DNA of 64,000 bases, from the NCBI GenBank assembly GCA_002917075.1, contig NTMA01000105.1, forward strand, positions 62,449 to 126,448, written 5' to 3'. Below, in pieces: positions 22,264 to 33,787 of the stretch (position 1 is the first letter of the stretch; every line of letters starts with the position of its first letter). Under the pieces are notes generated by a model. It searched no databases. It was given only the letters and a program-made list of their open reading frames with translations, and had not been told where the DNA came from. The stretch comes from Hawksworthiomyces lignivorus (lineage: Eukaryota; Ascomycota; Sordariomycetes; Ophiostomatales; Ophiostomataceae). Position numbers and translations under genes: made by a program.

Positions 22264-23074
22264 TGGGGCGGTACTTTTCCTTTTGCAGTTGTTTCAGTGG
22301 CGCTATGATGTACTCTGATCGAAGCAACTTCATTTCTCTGCCGATAAGAAGAATGAAGAGCTTCTTTGCTGCTTCGTTTTAACCATCACAATGAGGAAAG
22401 GAAGCCGCCGACTTTTCCTTGAGTCTGACCGGAGCTGGCCATCAGCGGGCGCCCCGATCAAGCCACAAGGCAGAAAACCTCGGCCCTGCTTATGCAAATC
22501 CACCAGAGTCCATCCCAAATCGAGTCCACCGAAAGGAAGAAAAAAAAGGAAAAGGCGATCTCTGTCGTATGCATTGTGTCCAATTCTTTTTCAGCTCGGG
22601 CTGTATTTTGGCTCTAATCAACTTGATAGCTACAAATTGGTCTGTGTTGATTTGGATAAGCCTCAGGGTGTTAGACGGAGCAATGAAACATAAGGGTCTC
22701 GGGTGTACTAAGCATGCCAACCATCTCAAACAAAAGCCAAATTAAATGTATCAAAAGAAGCTTATTTGCATGTGCTGCTTGCGCGAGCTTACGATACCAT
22801 CCATGATTGGACATGCTGCTGTTTGATATGACGTCTGTCGATGCTCATTCCATTAACAGCTCTCTAGCTTCGGTCTTGTTACAACAACCTTATTCAGGAC
22901 ATCTTTAGTCATCTGGATAGACAATGTTCTAATCAGACTTTGAGGTGGTTCCTGAAGACACTCCCGCGGTTCCGGATACGACCAATTTAGGTGCAGAAGC
23001 AAACTAATTTAATGGGAACACTAAAGGGAGCAGAGATGATAGCAAGAAACTATTTCGTATTCAAGGCAGCCGCC

Positions 23075-23130
23075 AAAAAAAAAAAAAGAAAAGAAAAAAG
23101 AAAAGAAAAAAGAAAAAAAAAATAGGAAAA
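23075..23130. repeat. A-rich simple repeat with periodic G
   Basis: Poly-A interrupted regularly by single G, in non-coding DNA. Confidence 0.85.
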
Positions 23131-24004
23131 AATTAGAAAAGAGCAAAAAAAGTACCTCAGCTACGCCGCTGAAATTATGCATATCTGGATCCGAAAATGT
23201 AAATTCCAGAGTCCCGTCCATAGACAAAGGAACCGCAATTTACACTTAACTACCGCAGGGAAAATTGTTGAGACATGTGCAACAGTGCTGTTTGCCACTA
23301 CAAGCGATTTATGAGGTAAAAGGTCATAGTGATGATTGTTGTGTTTCTATCCGCATATCACCAACAAGAGTTTAAAAAATTGAATTAAGCATAACTTGTA
23401 ACAAAAAAGACTATGACGCCGCTCACAAAAACGATCTGCAAGTGAAGGTCAGTTTCTATGTCATGTACCGGCTTTGCACTCCGTACAGTTGCTTCACTTT
23501 AACACAGCGAAACCGCATTGCATCAATGAGACTCGTGGTGACAGCTGTTGATGAAATTGGAACGACGAGCAGATCATTAGTAAAAGACTGGAAATGATAG
23601 AAACTAGAACACATGTCCGTATTGCACCAGCCCGCGAGTCTGGTCGCTTGGCGAATAGTGTTAAAATATACACCCATTAAGAAAAGTACGCGGAATCCTC
23701 CAAATACCCACATTGTTAAGAAACCTTTGCGAGATCTGCTACATTCATAAAAAACAGGGAAGCAATAGCTGTGCAAGAAGAACGGGATTGAATTCAAAGG
23801 ATCGCTCCTAGTGTTATGCCAGTCCGTGAAACTGTGACGCCAGATATTTGTTGTTGTCCACCAATAAAAGAAAACAAGGGAAAGAAAGCACACGCTTGTC
23901 CAGTCGTCCTAATTTCACCATAACCTTTTCACCTCTGATTTTCATTCTCTCAGGTTTTTTTTTCCTTTTCATTTTTCGTTTTCCTCCTTTTATCCTTCGT
24001 TTTA

Positions 24005-25725
24005 TTAAAAGCTGAAAAAATCCAGGTCATGATTGCGGTCATCGTCGCCAGCCACAATAGCGCTGTTCGCATCGCCTACCGCCTTCTCCGCGTTATGAAC
24101 CAGCCCGCTCAGGCTGACGGGACTCAGCGCGTCTAGCGACGCATCGGGGTCCATCCAGTCCAGGCTGGAGCCGCCTTTGTTGCCGTTGTCGGCACCAATT
24201 TTACCATTGCTGTTGGCGATCTGCGGACGTGCTCCGTCCATGCTGGTGCGGCCGCTCTTCGCATCCGACATGGCGCCTCCAGTAGCAGATACAGCCGCGC
24301 CGTTGGGCGACGGGCCGCTGCCGCTGGCTGAGCCAGGTGTCGGTGTGCCATTGCCTGTCCGGGACCCGGCGGCCGAGGCGGCTGCCTTCCGCTCGGCTTC
24401 TAGCGCCGCTCCGATGCTGGCTGCGGCACCGCGCGGTGTCGCGCCCGTGTTCGTGCCCATAGATGAGGCCGCCGCAGCCGCCACGGCCGCCGACGAGGGA
24501 CCGACCATCCACTCGGCCATGGGCATGTCGAAGCCGCCGTGGCTGTGGCTGTGGTGGTGGTTGTGCTGGCTGTGGCCGTGGCCGTTACCGCTGCCGTTCA
24601 GCGCCCAGCCGTCCGACCCGGGCTGCACCAGGACGTAGTCGTCGATGCCGTTGCGGAGCATGCCGTTGCCGTCGGAGCGGTCGTCGGCGCCGTCCAGGTC
24701 GATAGCGGATCCGTTGAGAAAGTCTAGGTTGAACGCGCCGGTGGGGTCGGCACCGCCGCCGCCGCCGGCCGACGAGAAGAAGTTGGCCATCATGTGGCTG
24801 TTGGTCGTGTGGTGGCCAGCAGCAGCGGCGGCGGCCGCTGCTGCCGCTGCCGCCGAAGAGGACGTCGCAGACGAGGGCGTCGCCGGCAGGCCGCCACCGG
24901 CCATGAGCGCCGCCGCACCACCGGCACCGCCGGTCGAGCCTGGCGGCGTCGGCTGCGCGAAGAACGGCGGCGGCGGCCGGGAGAACTCGGAGGAGCGGCG
25001 GCTGTTGGTGGGTCGCCGCTTCTTAAACGCCTGCACGGCCTCCACGTCCGGGTTCTCGCGCCGCGCCGGCAGCACGCTGTACACGTCGATGCCGTTGGTG
25101 CCACTGGGCGCGCCGGAGCTGCCGCTGGCCGGCGCGAACCACCCGCCCGAGCTGGTCATGTCGTTGCCGTAGGCCGACGAGGACACGCTGCTGCTCGGGC
25201 GGCCGCCACCACCGCCACCTGCGCCCGTGCTGTTGCTGCTTCCACCGCCGCCACTGCTTGCCGCATTCGCTCCTGCTGTCGCCGTCGGCGCGGCGTACTC
25301 GGGCCCGTACACATCGCTGCGCAGCTGCTCCAGCACTGCCTTGAGCAGGTCGTCCATGCGCGACGCCGGCGCGTAGGTGTGGCTCATGTCCGTCAGCGCG
25401 TACGACAGAATCTCCAGGTACCCCAGGTACGACCGGCGGTCCGCTTCGTTGCTCTGCTGGTACGCCAGCGCCGCGATCAGCGCAATGGCCGCCGTGCCCG
25501 CGTGCTGGATGCCCGTCACGCAGATCCGCCGCCCGTCGAACCGCTGTCGGTGCTGCCAGTAGATGCGCGCCACCCGGATCGCCTGCTGCGTGCAGATGCT
25601 GCGCGACAGCGTCGTGCGGCTGTCGTCCACGATGCACTGTGGGTCGCCCAGGCCCAGCCCGTGCCCGCCCATGTTGCCGTAGTTGTGGTGGCCGTTGGCG
25701 CCGGCGCCGCCGTTGTAGCCGTACG

Positions 25726-25759
<34 letters not shown>

Positions 25760-28144
25760 AAAAGCCATTCCGCCCGGGTGCTGCTGGCTGTTGAAGGAGT
25801 CCCGGCGCTGCGTCGACGGCGAGGACGGGCTCGGGTGGGAGTTGGTGCTGGAGCCGTCCGACGACAGGATGGAGCCGTACTTGGCCCACGGCCGGTGCAG
25901 CAGAATCATCGACACGTGGTACTGCTGGTGCAGCAGGAAGAAGCTCATGGGCGCCGCCTTGATGTTGGCCGGCTTCCACGTCAGGTGGTCCGGCAGCCGC
26001 CGGTACCAGTTCTGTAGCTGCCGGTCCAGGCCGATGACGTGCAGGTAGGCGTTCTCCTCCGACTCGTTCAGAGCGAACACGCTGCTGTGGTCGCTGCCGC
26101 CGCCCGCGCCGCTGGACAGCCCGCCGCTGCCGAGAACGTTGTTTCCGTACGCGCCGCCGCCGTAACCGCTTCCGGCAAAGGGCATGATGGTCGCATAGCT
26201 GTTGGAGGAGCTGCCGCCGCCGCCCGTGCCGTTGCCCCCCAGCTTGTGCATGTCGCGCGACTCCACGATCTTGCCCGCCAGCTCCATCAGCTCAAACAGG
26301 TACTCGTAGATCTCCTCGTTGCTCATCTTGGCCGGCCGCGTGCGTGCCCCAGCGTCGAGCCCGTCCGGAAACGAAGCCATTAGCGAGAAGCGCTTGGTCA
26401 GCAGGTCCATGCCGATGTCCTGGCTCTTGATGCTGGTCGGCCGGCCCAGGAACAGCGCCCAGTACTTGTCGATGACAATGGCCGCCTTCATGACCATGTG
26501 GCGGATGTTGACCTCCTGCTCGTTCATGTCGGTGTCGCTGTAGTCGAGGTGCAGGCCGATGTCAAACGCCAGCCGGTTGGCCATGCCCGAGTACATCCAG
26601 CCCGTGTTGTCGCGGCCGACGCCGCACTCCAGGTCGCCCAGCAGCAGCAGCGCCTGCACGCTGGGGATGCCGCCGGGCCGCTCCAGCTCAATGTCCAGCA
26701 TGTACTTGGCCTCGCGCTGCAGCGTGCTCTCGCGGTTGCCCAGGCTGATCTTCTTGATGTCCTCGCGGCTGCGGTCCGCGAAGCGGTAGCCCATGGCCAG
26801 CACCGAGATGTGCAGGAACGACGTGTAGAACTTGGGGTTCTGCGCCTCGCGGCTGGCCTCAAACGCCTCGCGGTCGATCACGTAGATGATCGAGTTGTAG
26901 TAGTCCCAGAAGCAGTTCATCAGGTAGTCGTGCGTTGCCGTCGTCAGCGACCGGATGATCCGCTCCGACCGCCGCACCTGCTCCGGCGGCTCCCGGAAGT
27001 CCATCGGGTCCGACGTGTCCGCGTACACGTGGCTGTTGGCTGTCGGCCCGAAGAACCGGAACCGCCCAGACAGCTGGTCAAACGACAGGTTGCCCTTGGT
27101 CGACAGCAGCCGCTGCACAATGTCCTCCTTCTTCGGGTCCAGGTTGCGGAACGGCGACGTCTCCTTGAATCCGCCCGAGGGGAAGATCGTCGCATGCGTC
27201 GGCTGGCCGTGCGCTGCGGCGCTGTGCAGGCTCGGGTGGCTGTGCGACAGAATGCCGCTGCCGGAGCCGACGCTGGCCGTGGCCATGCTGGCAGCATTGA
27301 CGGCTGCCGCCGTCACTGCGGCGGCGGCGGCTGCTACGGCTGCTCCTGCCGGATCAGAGAGGCTGCTGTCGAGGTGCGTGCTGTCGTGCATGTTGAAGTC
27401 GTCATTGGGGCCGGCCGCCGACTCGGGTGGCGACGTGTCGTCGCGCGAGGGCGAACCGTCGCTGCTCAGAGCGGGCTGGCCATTTGTGAGCTGGGTAGGG
27501 AAGAAGGATTGCGCCTGGGGGGTTGCTGATAGTAGGTCTGGCGTTGAACCTAGAAGTGGCGTCTGCTGCCGGAGCTGGGGCTGCTGCAGCAGCTGTTGCT
27601 GCTGGTCATTTGCTGCCGGCGTCATTTCCTCTTGCCCTGGCTGCTTCGTCTGGGCGTCCTGCCTAGTCTTTGGTGGGTGGGCTGCAGGTGGTGGCACAAC
27701 GCCACGATCCATCAACATGCTCTCAAGCAGGTTGATTCTGTCTGACAAGGACGACATATACGCCTTGGAAATTGGTCTTTGTTTTATCTTCTGGTCAGCA
27801 AGGCCGTTGGCCGTTGATAAATTACTTGCTCCCGAGGGGCCATATCAAGTATTGGGTCCTTCCTTTGTTCTGTTGGTTTGTAAAACTCACCGTCTTCTTT
27901 CATCGTCATTCTTTATGACGCACTCAGTTCCTGCCCGCTTGCATTGTGTGCACTCAGACTCGCCCTTGGGCACAACGCAGCGAATGCGGCGGTCACGGCA
28001 GGATGCACACGCCACGGAAGCGCGATGGCGGACCTGTTGCTTCGCGTGTCTAGCAGCACTACCGCGGGCTGAAACATTCTCCTGATTTTGGATGTCGTTT
28101 GAGTCGTCAGACTGGGTGTTCTTGCCTTCGTCGGGGGAAGCCAT
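24005..28144 (-). CDS. Large Zn2Cys6 transcription factor with fungal_trans domain
   Basis: Two exons (28144-27891 and 27776-24005; 114-nt intron, phase 2) encode 1341 aa. Exon 1 carries the zinc cluster: Cys46, 49, 56, 65, 68 and 75 (ACASCRDRRIRC ... CTQC). Splicing restores the junction RRRPISKAY followed by a short leucine-rich coiled coil (LSDRINLLESML), the usual dimerisation element. A fungal-specific regulatory domain follows at about residues 350-560 (YYNSIIYVIDREAF, LLLLGDLECGVGRDNTGWMYSGMANRLAFDIGLHLD, KYWALFLGRPTSI). The overall plan resembles NirA/NIT-4-like regulators, but I cannot assign an orthologue. The C-terminal half is exceptionally low in complexity: 11 Gln from a CTG/CAG run (25727-25759), long Ala runs, and many Gly/Ser/Asn tracts. 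The protein is longer than typical members (about 700-1000 aa). No neighbouring genes suggest targets. Confidence 0.92.
25727..25759 (-). repeat. (CAG)11 trinucleotide repeat encoding polyglutamine
   Basis: Eleven uninterrupted triplets in the coding region of the large Zn2Cys6 gene; likely length-polymorphic. Confidence 0.95.
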
Positions 28145-31100
28145 ATCGATGTCGTCTTAGTATGCCTGGATCTTTATTGGAGAGAAAAGCAGATCTTCCA
28201 AAATAAATAAAAGAGTAGAAGAAGAGATAAAGGCAGAAGTTCAGAGAATTGCTGCAGGCTCTCTCTCAACCAAAACTACAACCAGGAGAGTGGACTATCC
28301 TGGTATTCGTGACTCTTCGGAGCCTCAAGCTGCCTGTTACTAGGCTTTCCTTTTGACTGTTCTGTCTGTGTGTTTTTGTCTGTACCGTCTGCCAATTACT
28401 TCTTATTTTTGGAGAAGGCTTGGCAGCCTCATTGCAATATAAGTTTGAAGACTCGACGTCCTATAGCTAGATGCAAGGAATTGAATGTGAGGAGTGGATA
28501 GGTAAAGATATTTTTGTTCTAGAATTGGAATTGGAGTGTTTTGGTATGTTTCTGATCTGATATATTGTTTCGAGGACAGAGAATAATGGAGAATGAGAAA
28601 TGATGACCATGAACGCCCAGGATAGGGGGAGTGCGGAGAAAAAGACAAAACGACAGAGGGAAGAGTGGGAGGTAGAATCACAGCCCTCTTGTGTGCGGGA
28701 GAGCAGGGTCACCACCAGAAAACAATTTAGAAGAAGTGACGCGGAGCAAGAGGGGAATAGTCGGACTCTCTCTTGGTCGTGTGTGTGTGTGTGTGCGTGG
28801 CGTGTGTGTACGAGTATACTCATTCTCCACGCCCTCTGCTTCACAATTTTCGCTAGTCATCTCGTACTCGCACTTCTGTAGTCTCTCTTTTCTCGCCTCT
28901 TGCCTCCCCCACAAAACACGTTTGTCCTCGATTCCGGGGTAAGAAGAAAGGCCTTCAATGAGCGAGCACATATTATTTTCCCTGCCCCGAGAGGTTTAGC
29001 ATACACTGGTTCCAGACGAGAGAAATATGGTGTGGTGACCCTCCCCGAGCATGGGGCTAGTCTGGGCTAGTCCCGTTGCTGAACGCTGGCGCTGGGGCTT
29101 TGGGTCGCGCCAAATGACATAGTGTCTCTTGGCTTTCCACTCCCTGACCATAACTTATACGGGGCAAAGATTGATCTGAATGCCAGCAGGGAAGAGGCTT
29201 AGGGGGAGTGTACGGTGTATTATTACGTATAGTGCTGTAAAGGCCATGCGTCTCATAGCTCTACCCCCTTTCAAGGATCCGCTTTTGAAGTTGGAAAGAG
29301 TTGACGCCCAAAAGAAGGGCAGTAGATGTCCAATGGACAGTCAATAATAGATATTTTCTTTGTAGAAATGGGGTAGGTGTATAGATGTTTTCTATCAGGC
29401 TACTTTGAAGACTACTTCTTTAGGACACGCACTTGCATATGCGTACCAAATACTCCGTACAATAGACGGAGACCGAACCGGCCCTCAAAGGCAGCGGACA
29501 ATACGTCCGACGACTAGCATTAAACGCACAACAAATGAGCAACACTACGTGCTCTAGAATACAATGTATGTTCTATACCGAGAGGCTGCATTCACTCTCG
29601 ATGACTCGTCAAGGCTGACATTGTCGCCTTCGTCCCAAAGATTAAACAGGACCAAGCAAGAGAACCACTTTACCGGACACTAATGAAACTCATGATCAAG
29701 AAACAATGCGCTGTGGCCTGACGGAAGCCGCTATAATATGTCTGCTAGCGTCTGGGGTAGGCAGGCCCTGCGGCAGAGGGCGCAGATGCAGCCTACAAGA
29801 AACTGTGGGTGCGAAGTGAATGAACAGACCAAGAGCAGCTGAGGGAAATTGAAGAAAAACTTGGCAGGACTGTTGGTGTTGATGTTAAAGTCAGGCATAA
29901 GCAAGCAGGAACATATGAAAATGAGAACAGAAGAATCCGGATGGACGGGGATGCCACAACTTGTATTTGTTTGGGTCAATTTCCCAGGTTTACAGCGCTG
30001 TTTTAACTCTATTCAGCATTGAACACGAATGGCCTTTAGTCCGAGTCATACCTCCATCTTCTTTTATCGTACTCGCATGCGCCGTGCTGTAGGTATGTAA
30101 TACGTAGCGGCTGTGCGAGAAGAGCTGCATATTCTCTAGGATTGCGAGACGCTACGGTGATTACCGGAACTGGACAGAACTGACGACGGCCTCATCTGCA
30201 GATTCCATGGCTTGCATTGACAGCCAATTAGAGATATGTGAGAACTACGGGGTAGTAAGGATCCGAAACCAGGGAGGGGGGGACGAGAGCTGGAGAGACC
30301 ATTCAGGTGTAAAAGTGTTTGAATTAAGGAGAAACCCAAAAAGAGGCTGTCACATCATGATATGGAGAACAAGGCAAACCACAGATGACCAGTGAAAAAT
30401 TGCAGAAAGAGAGAGATGTCACAATTTCTTTTGCTTCCCTTTTGAGGTTAACCGGCCCGGTGGCTTCACATATAGAGTTGCTTTGCAGCGTCAATGTCTG
30501 TTGGTTCGAGAATACGAAGCTAGAAAACAGATACATAACATTACGGTTGAATAGGACATCAACAACACGTTCCTTTTAGCGATTATTAGAAAGAATATGG
30601 ACAAGGAAGGCCGGAAATCTTCCGAGCAAAACTACCTATGCTACTTCAAGCGCAATATTCACCCACGCTGGGACTTTACGTTGAAGGCGTTGCTATGTCC
30701 AGCAACCAATTCCCAGATGAGCAAATAAACAGGCAGGTTCACTGTTATGACAGACATGTACAAATTGCATTTGGTAGGCAACGAACAATAAGTCAAAGGA
30801 GGTCACCTATTCCGAAGCTGCGGCGGAATAATATGGTGAGGTGTGCACTAAGGAACGATGTAATCGACAAATATGTAACACATGCCCATCCGTATTGGGT
30901 TAGCCATTCGGAAGGCAAATTCAACATGGAGTCGGCACGGACTGCTTCCTTGTCCGTGTCGGCTGCCTTGTTGCCTCTTTACCACTTTGTGCGCCAAATA
31001 AGCGTTCCTTTTTTTTTTTTTGCTCTTCTTTCAAGGTGTGCGAGTACGAAGTACATGGCTGCTTCTGGAGTAGGGTGGAGACTGGCACGACTTGGATAGG

Positions 31101-31262
31101 CTACGACTCGCCAATGACATGGAGGTTGATCTCATGTCGATCCAAATTGGCAGTCTGCGCATTGTCTTTGAAAATGAGACCAACTCTGGAGATTGGAGTA
31201 GGAAAGGGGGAAGCTTACTGACCGTTTGCAAACCGTCTACGAGAGGCACCAAGAAAAGAAAG

Positions 31263-31283
31263 AAAAAAAAAAAAAAAAAAAAA
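31263..31283. repeat. Poly-A run
   Basis: About 21 consecutive A in non-coding DNA. Confidence 0.85.
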
Positions 31284-32621
31284 CAAGACGCTTAGGAGCT
31301 GTCGGAGGGCGAGTCACCGAGAGATACTTCCATCAAAGTACATCACCAAGAGACCGAGCCGCTTGGGGAGTCTCTAGGCGCTGTGCTCATGTAGCCAGTT
31401 GTGCACGATTGTATACATACGCGTGTGCAAATCTAACGTTTTCCAGATTCTAGGCAAAAACCCTGGAGATTCTCTCGCTTTCTTTCTGATCTGCCCTCCT
31501 AGCTCCTCTGGGAAAGCCAAGCTATACTCTGTGCTGAACACCTACGACGTATCTGCAGCCCACATCCCTAGCGTCCTTCCCGAGCGCCTGGGTTGAATGT
31601 TTTCTTGTCCACTGACCCCTGAAGAAGAACCTGAAAATATACATCCAATCTTTTGCAAGCCGCCACATGACAGAGGTACTCGTCACGCAGGGCTGCTAGC
31701 GACTCAGCGCGCAGCATACGCAACACACCTCGACTGACGTATCGGTTAGAGATTTTTGGTTTAGTATCGATGTACTTGCGGACTTCAGCGTTTGGACTAA
31801 AGAATTTCTTTCTCCACGCGCCATCCACCGCCCACCTAAACCCCCATTCTTTTTCCCCTATTCCACGCCCACCCCATACCAATGCTACCCCGGTTCCTCA
31901 CAATCCCTGTCTTCAAAATCATACCAGAGAGGGGAATTTTTCTTTACCCCGGCAATAGACCCCGCAGTGCTTCTGGCTTCTTATTCAAAGTAGATCTCCA
32001 ACCGGGATATTGCCGAGGTCATATCTTTCTAAGAGGGGGAACACCATCTTTTTGCTTAAGCTGCGTATGGGGTAATCCTTTACAAACCGTTGGCCTTTTC
32101 TGGGGTAACTCCTGAAAGGCTGAGATGGACAGCTAAAATATGAAAGAACAAATATCGAGACGGTTCACGCGGTGAAAAACAAAAAATACTTGCGAGATAC
32201 TCAGCCGAAGGAGTGACGCAGAAGCTAGAGCTCTAGTCGGCTGAATATCCGTTGCGCTGTCTACGCAAATTTGTCTGAATGTGCAGTGACTTGGGAACAA
32301 TTTTCTTGTCATTCCCCATGCCGCTCTTTTTTTGATGCCTGTACTTTGTTTTTCACGCCCATTTTCAGTTGTGCTTGGGCACCCATTTAAGCTGCAGATT
32401 TCTCCACCGCGTTAACAAAGCTTGCCCATCTTCGGAGTAGTCGGAGTATCGGAGTCTCACTAAATAGACTCGCTGCGATTCCGGCAAAGCCATTAATAGC
32501 AGTTTTGGCGAAATAAAGAAAAGGCGCTCCAAAGTTAGACCGAAAGAGATGAAGTACAGTAGGAGAAATACTGTAACAAGATAATCTTTGATTGGAGGTC
32601 ATGCGGTAGAGTGCCAATCCA

Positions 32622-32670
32622 GGGGGGGGGGGCGAAATCCTTGGGGCGTTGGATCAATGAATGAATGAAT
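32622..32670. repeat. G11 run and (AATG)n tetranucleotide repeat
   Basis: A run of 11 G is followed within 25 bp by four AATG-like units. Confidence 0.8.
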
Positions 32671-33787
32671 AATTGAATGGGCGATAGACTTGGGAGACGG
32701 ACTACCCCGGCCTTTCTTTTTTATGCTCCACAGGCTCTCCAGACTCTTCTAGGTCTTCAAAGTTCGCCTCTTCTCTGGCTGTTCAGTCCTTTGACAAGAG
32801 AAAGTAATCGACAGACAGAAGAGGCAAATGGGGTCAATAAACAAATGCATTCGGGACTATGTAAAGCGTAGAGGGTACAAAAAATTTATATACACAGAAA
32901 ACCACCAAAAGACCACAAAGAAAGGGCGTGCAAATTCCGCGGTGTCCCGGAGGATACGAGTGATCTCCGCGCAATTTTGATCCTTTTTTCATTTCCGCGC
33001 TTCTTTCTCCGGTTCCGTATTGCTGGTGGCTGCTGAAAAAAGGGAGGAAGAGGGTAACCCAGGGAAAAAACGAGGTGAAAAGTGCAAACAGGGGTGTTGT
33101 GTCAGATGCAAGGATGGTATTTGGTAGCCAAAAGCCCGAAAAAAAAAGAGAAGCCGACAAAGGTGAGAGAGGACGAAGAAAGCCAACGACGACGAGAATA
33201 GCCAAATCAAGTAATATTAAGAGCGGCGACGTAAGGTAACAGAAAAGGAAAGCCAATGGTGTCAAAGCAAACCAGAATTGCAAAGATCGTGAGCCAGCCA
33301 ACATGCATATGTGCTTAGAATGAATCAGCGTGCTAATGATTCATTTTCGTTCACCAACAATGGCATATTTGGGCGAATTGCCATTCCGCGGAAGTCGGTT
33401 AAGCAAAAGTGACAGAGAGGAAACAAACCTCGTCGAGTCGGCATTGACACCGAGTCAGGGTCATGCGCTTCGTCCCCCTCAAAATACGATGGCTATCTCT
33501 CTCTCCACTCGCTGGCGCGTGTTTGCGTATGTACCCCTCACAAAAGTCTTGCTCCGCCTCCACCATTCTCCGTTTCCCCGTGTTGTTTCCCCTCTCTTCC
33601 TTGCTCTTCTGTTGCTTTGTGTTCGTGTCTATTTTCGTGATGTTTGTGATCGCTATGTGTGTAGAATCGTCCAGAGTCGTGGTGTTGTAGTCAGTATCCT
33701 TCCCTCTTCTGCCCTGCTCTGCTTCCATCCTTATCTTTCTCTTGGTCGTTGCCCTTGCATCGAGTCGTAATCATCGTGTCGTATCGT

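Larger units (their letters stand above)
21049..24004. other. 3 kb spacer with a 20-bp palindrome and A/G tract
   Basis: No supported gene; the longest frame (about 155 codons, minus strand, 21687-22154) lacks family features. A near-perfect palindrome lies at 22244-22263 and an A-rich, G-interrupted tract at about 23075-23130. Confidence 0.5.
28145..33787. other. 5.6 kb gene-poor spacer
   Basis: No frame here looks coding; the longest (about 156 codons, 32834-33304 minus) is hydrophobic only because it reads a purine-rich strand. Visible elements are a GT-rich tract near 28780-28810, an A21 run near 31263-31283, a G11 run at 32622-32632, and an AATG tetranucleotide repeat near 32655-32670. 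Several copies of a TACTCCGT-like motif occur (29451-29460, 32432-32457). Confidence 0.5.

Noticed and set aside
24794..27529. Long plus-strand open frames (407 and 343 codons)
   Set aside because: Antisense of the low-complexity Zn2Cys6 gene.
32834..33304. 156-codon minus-strand hydrophobic frame
   Set aside because: Hydrophobicity comes from reading a purine-rich strand as pyrimidine codons; no motif.
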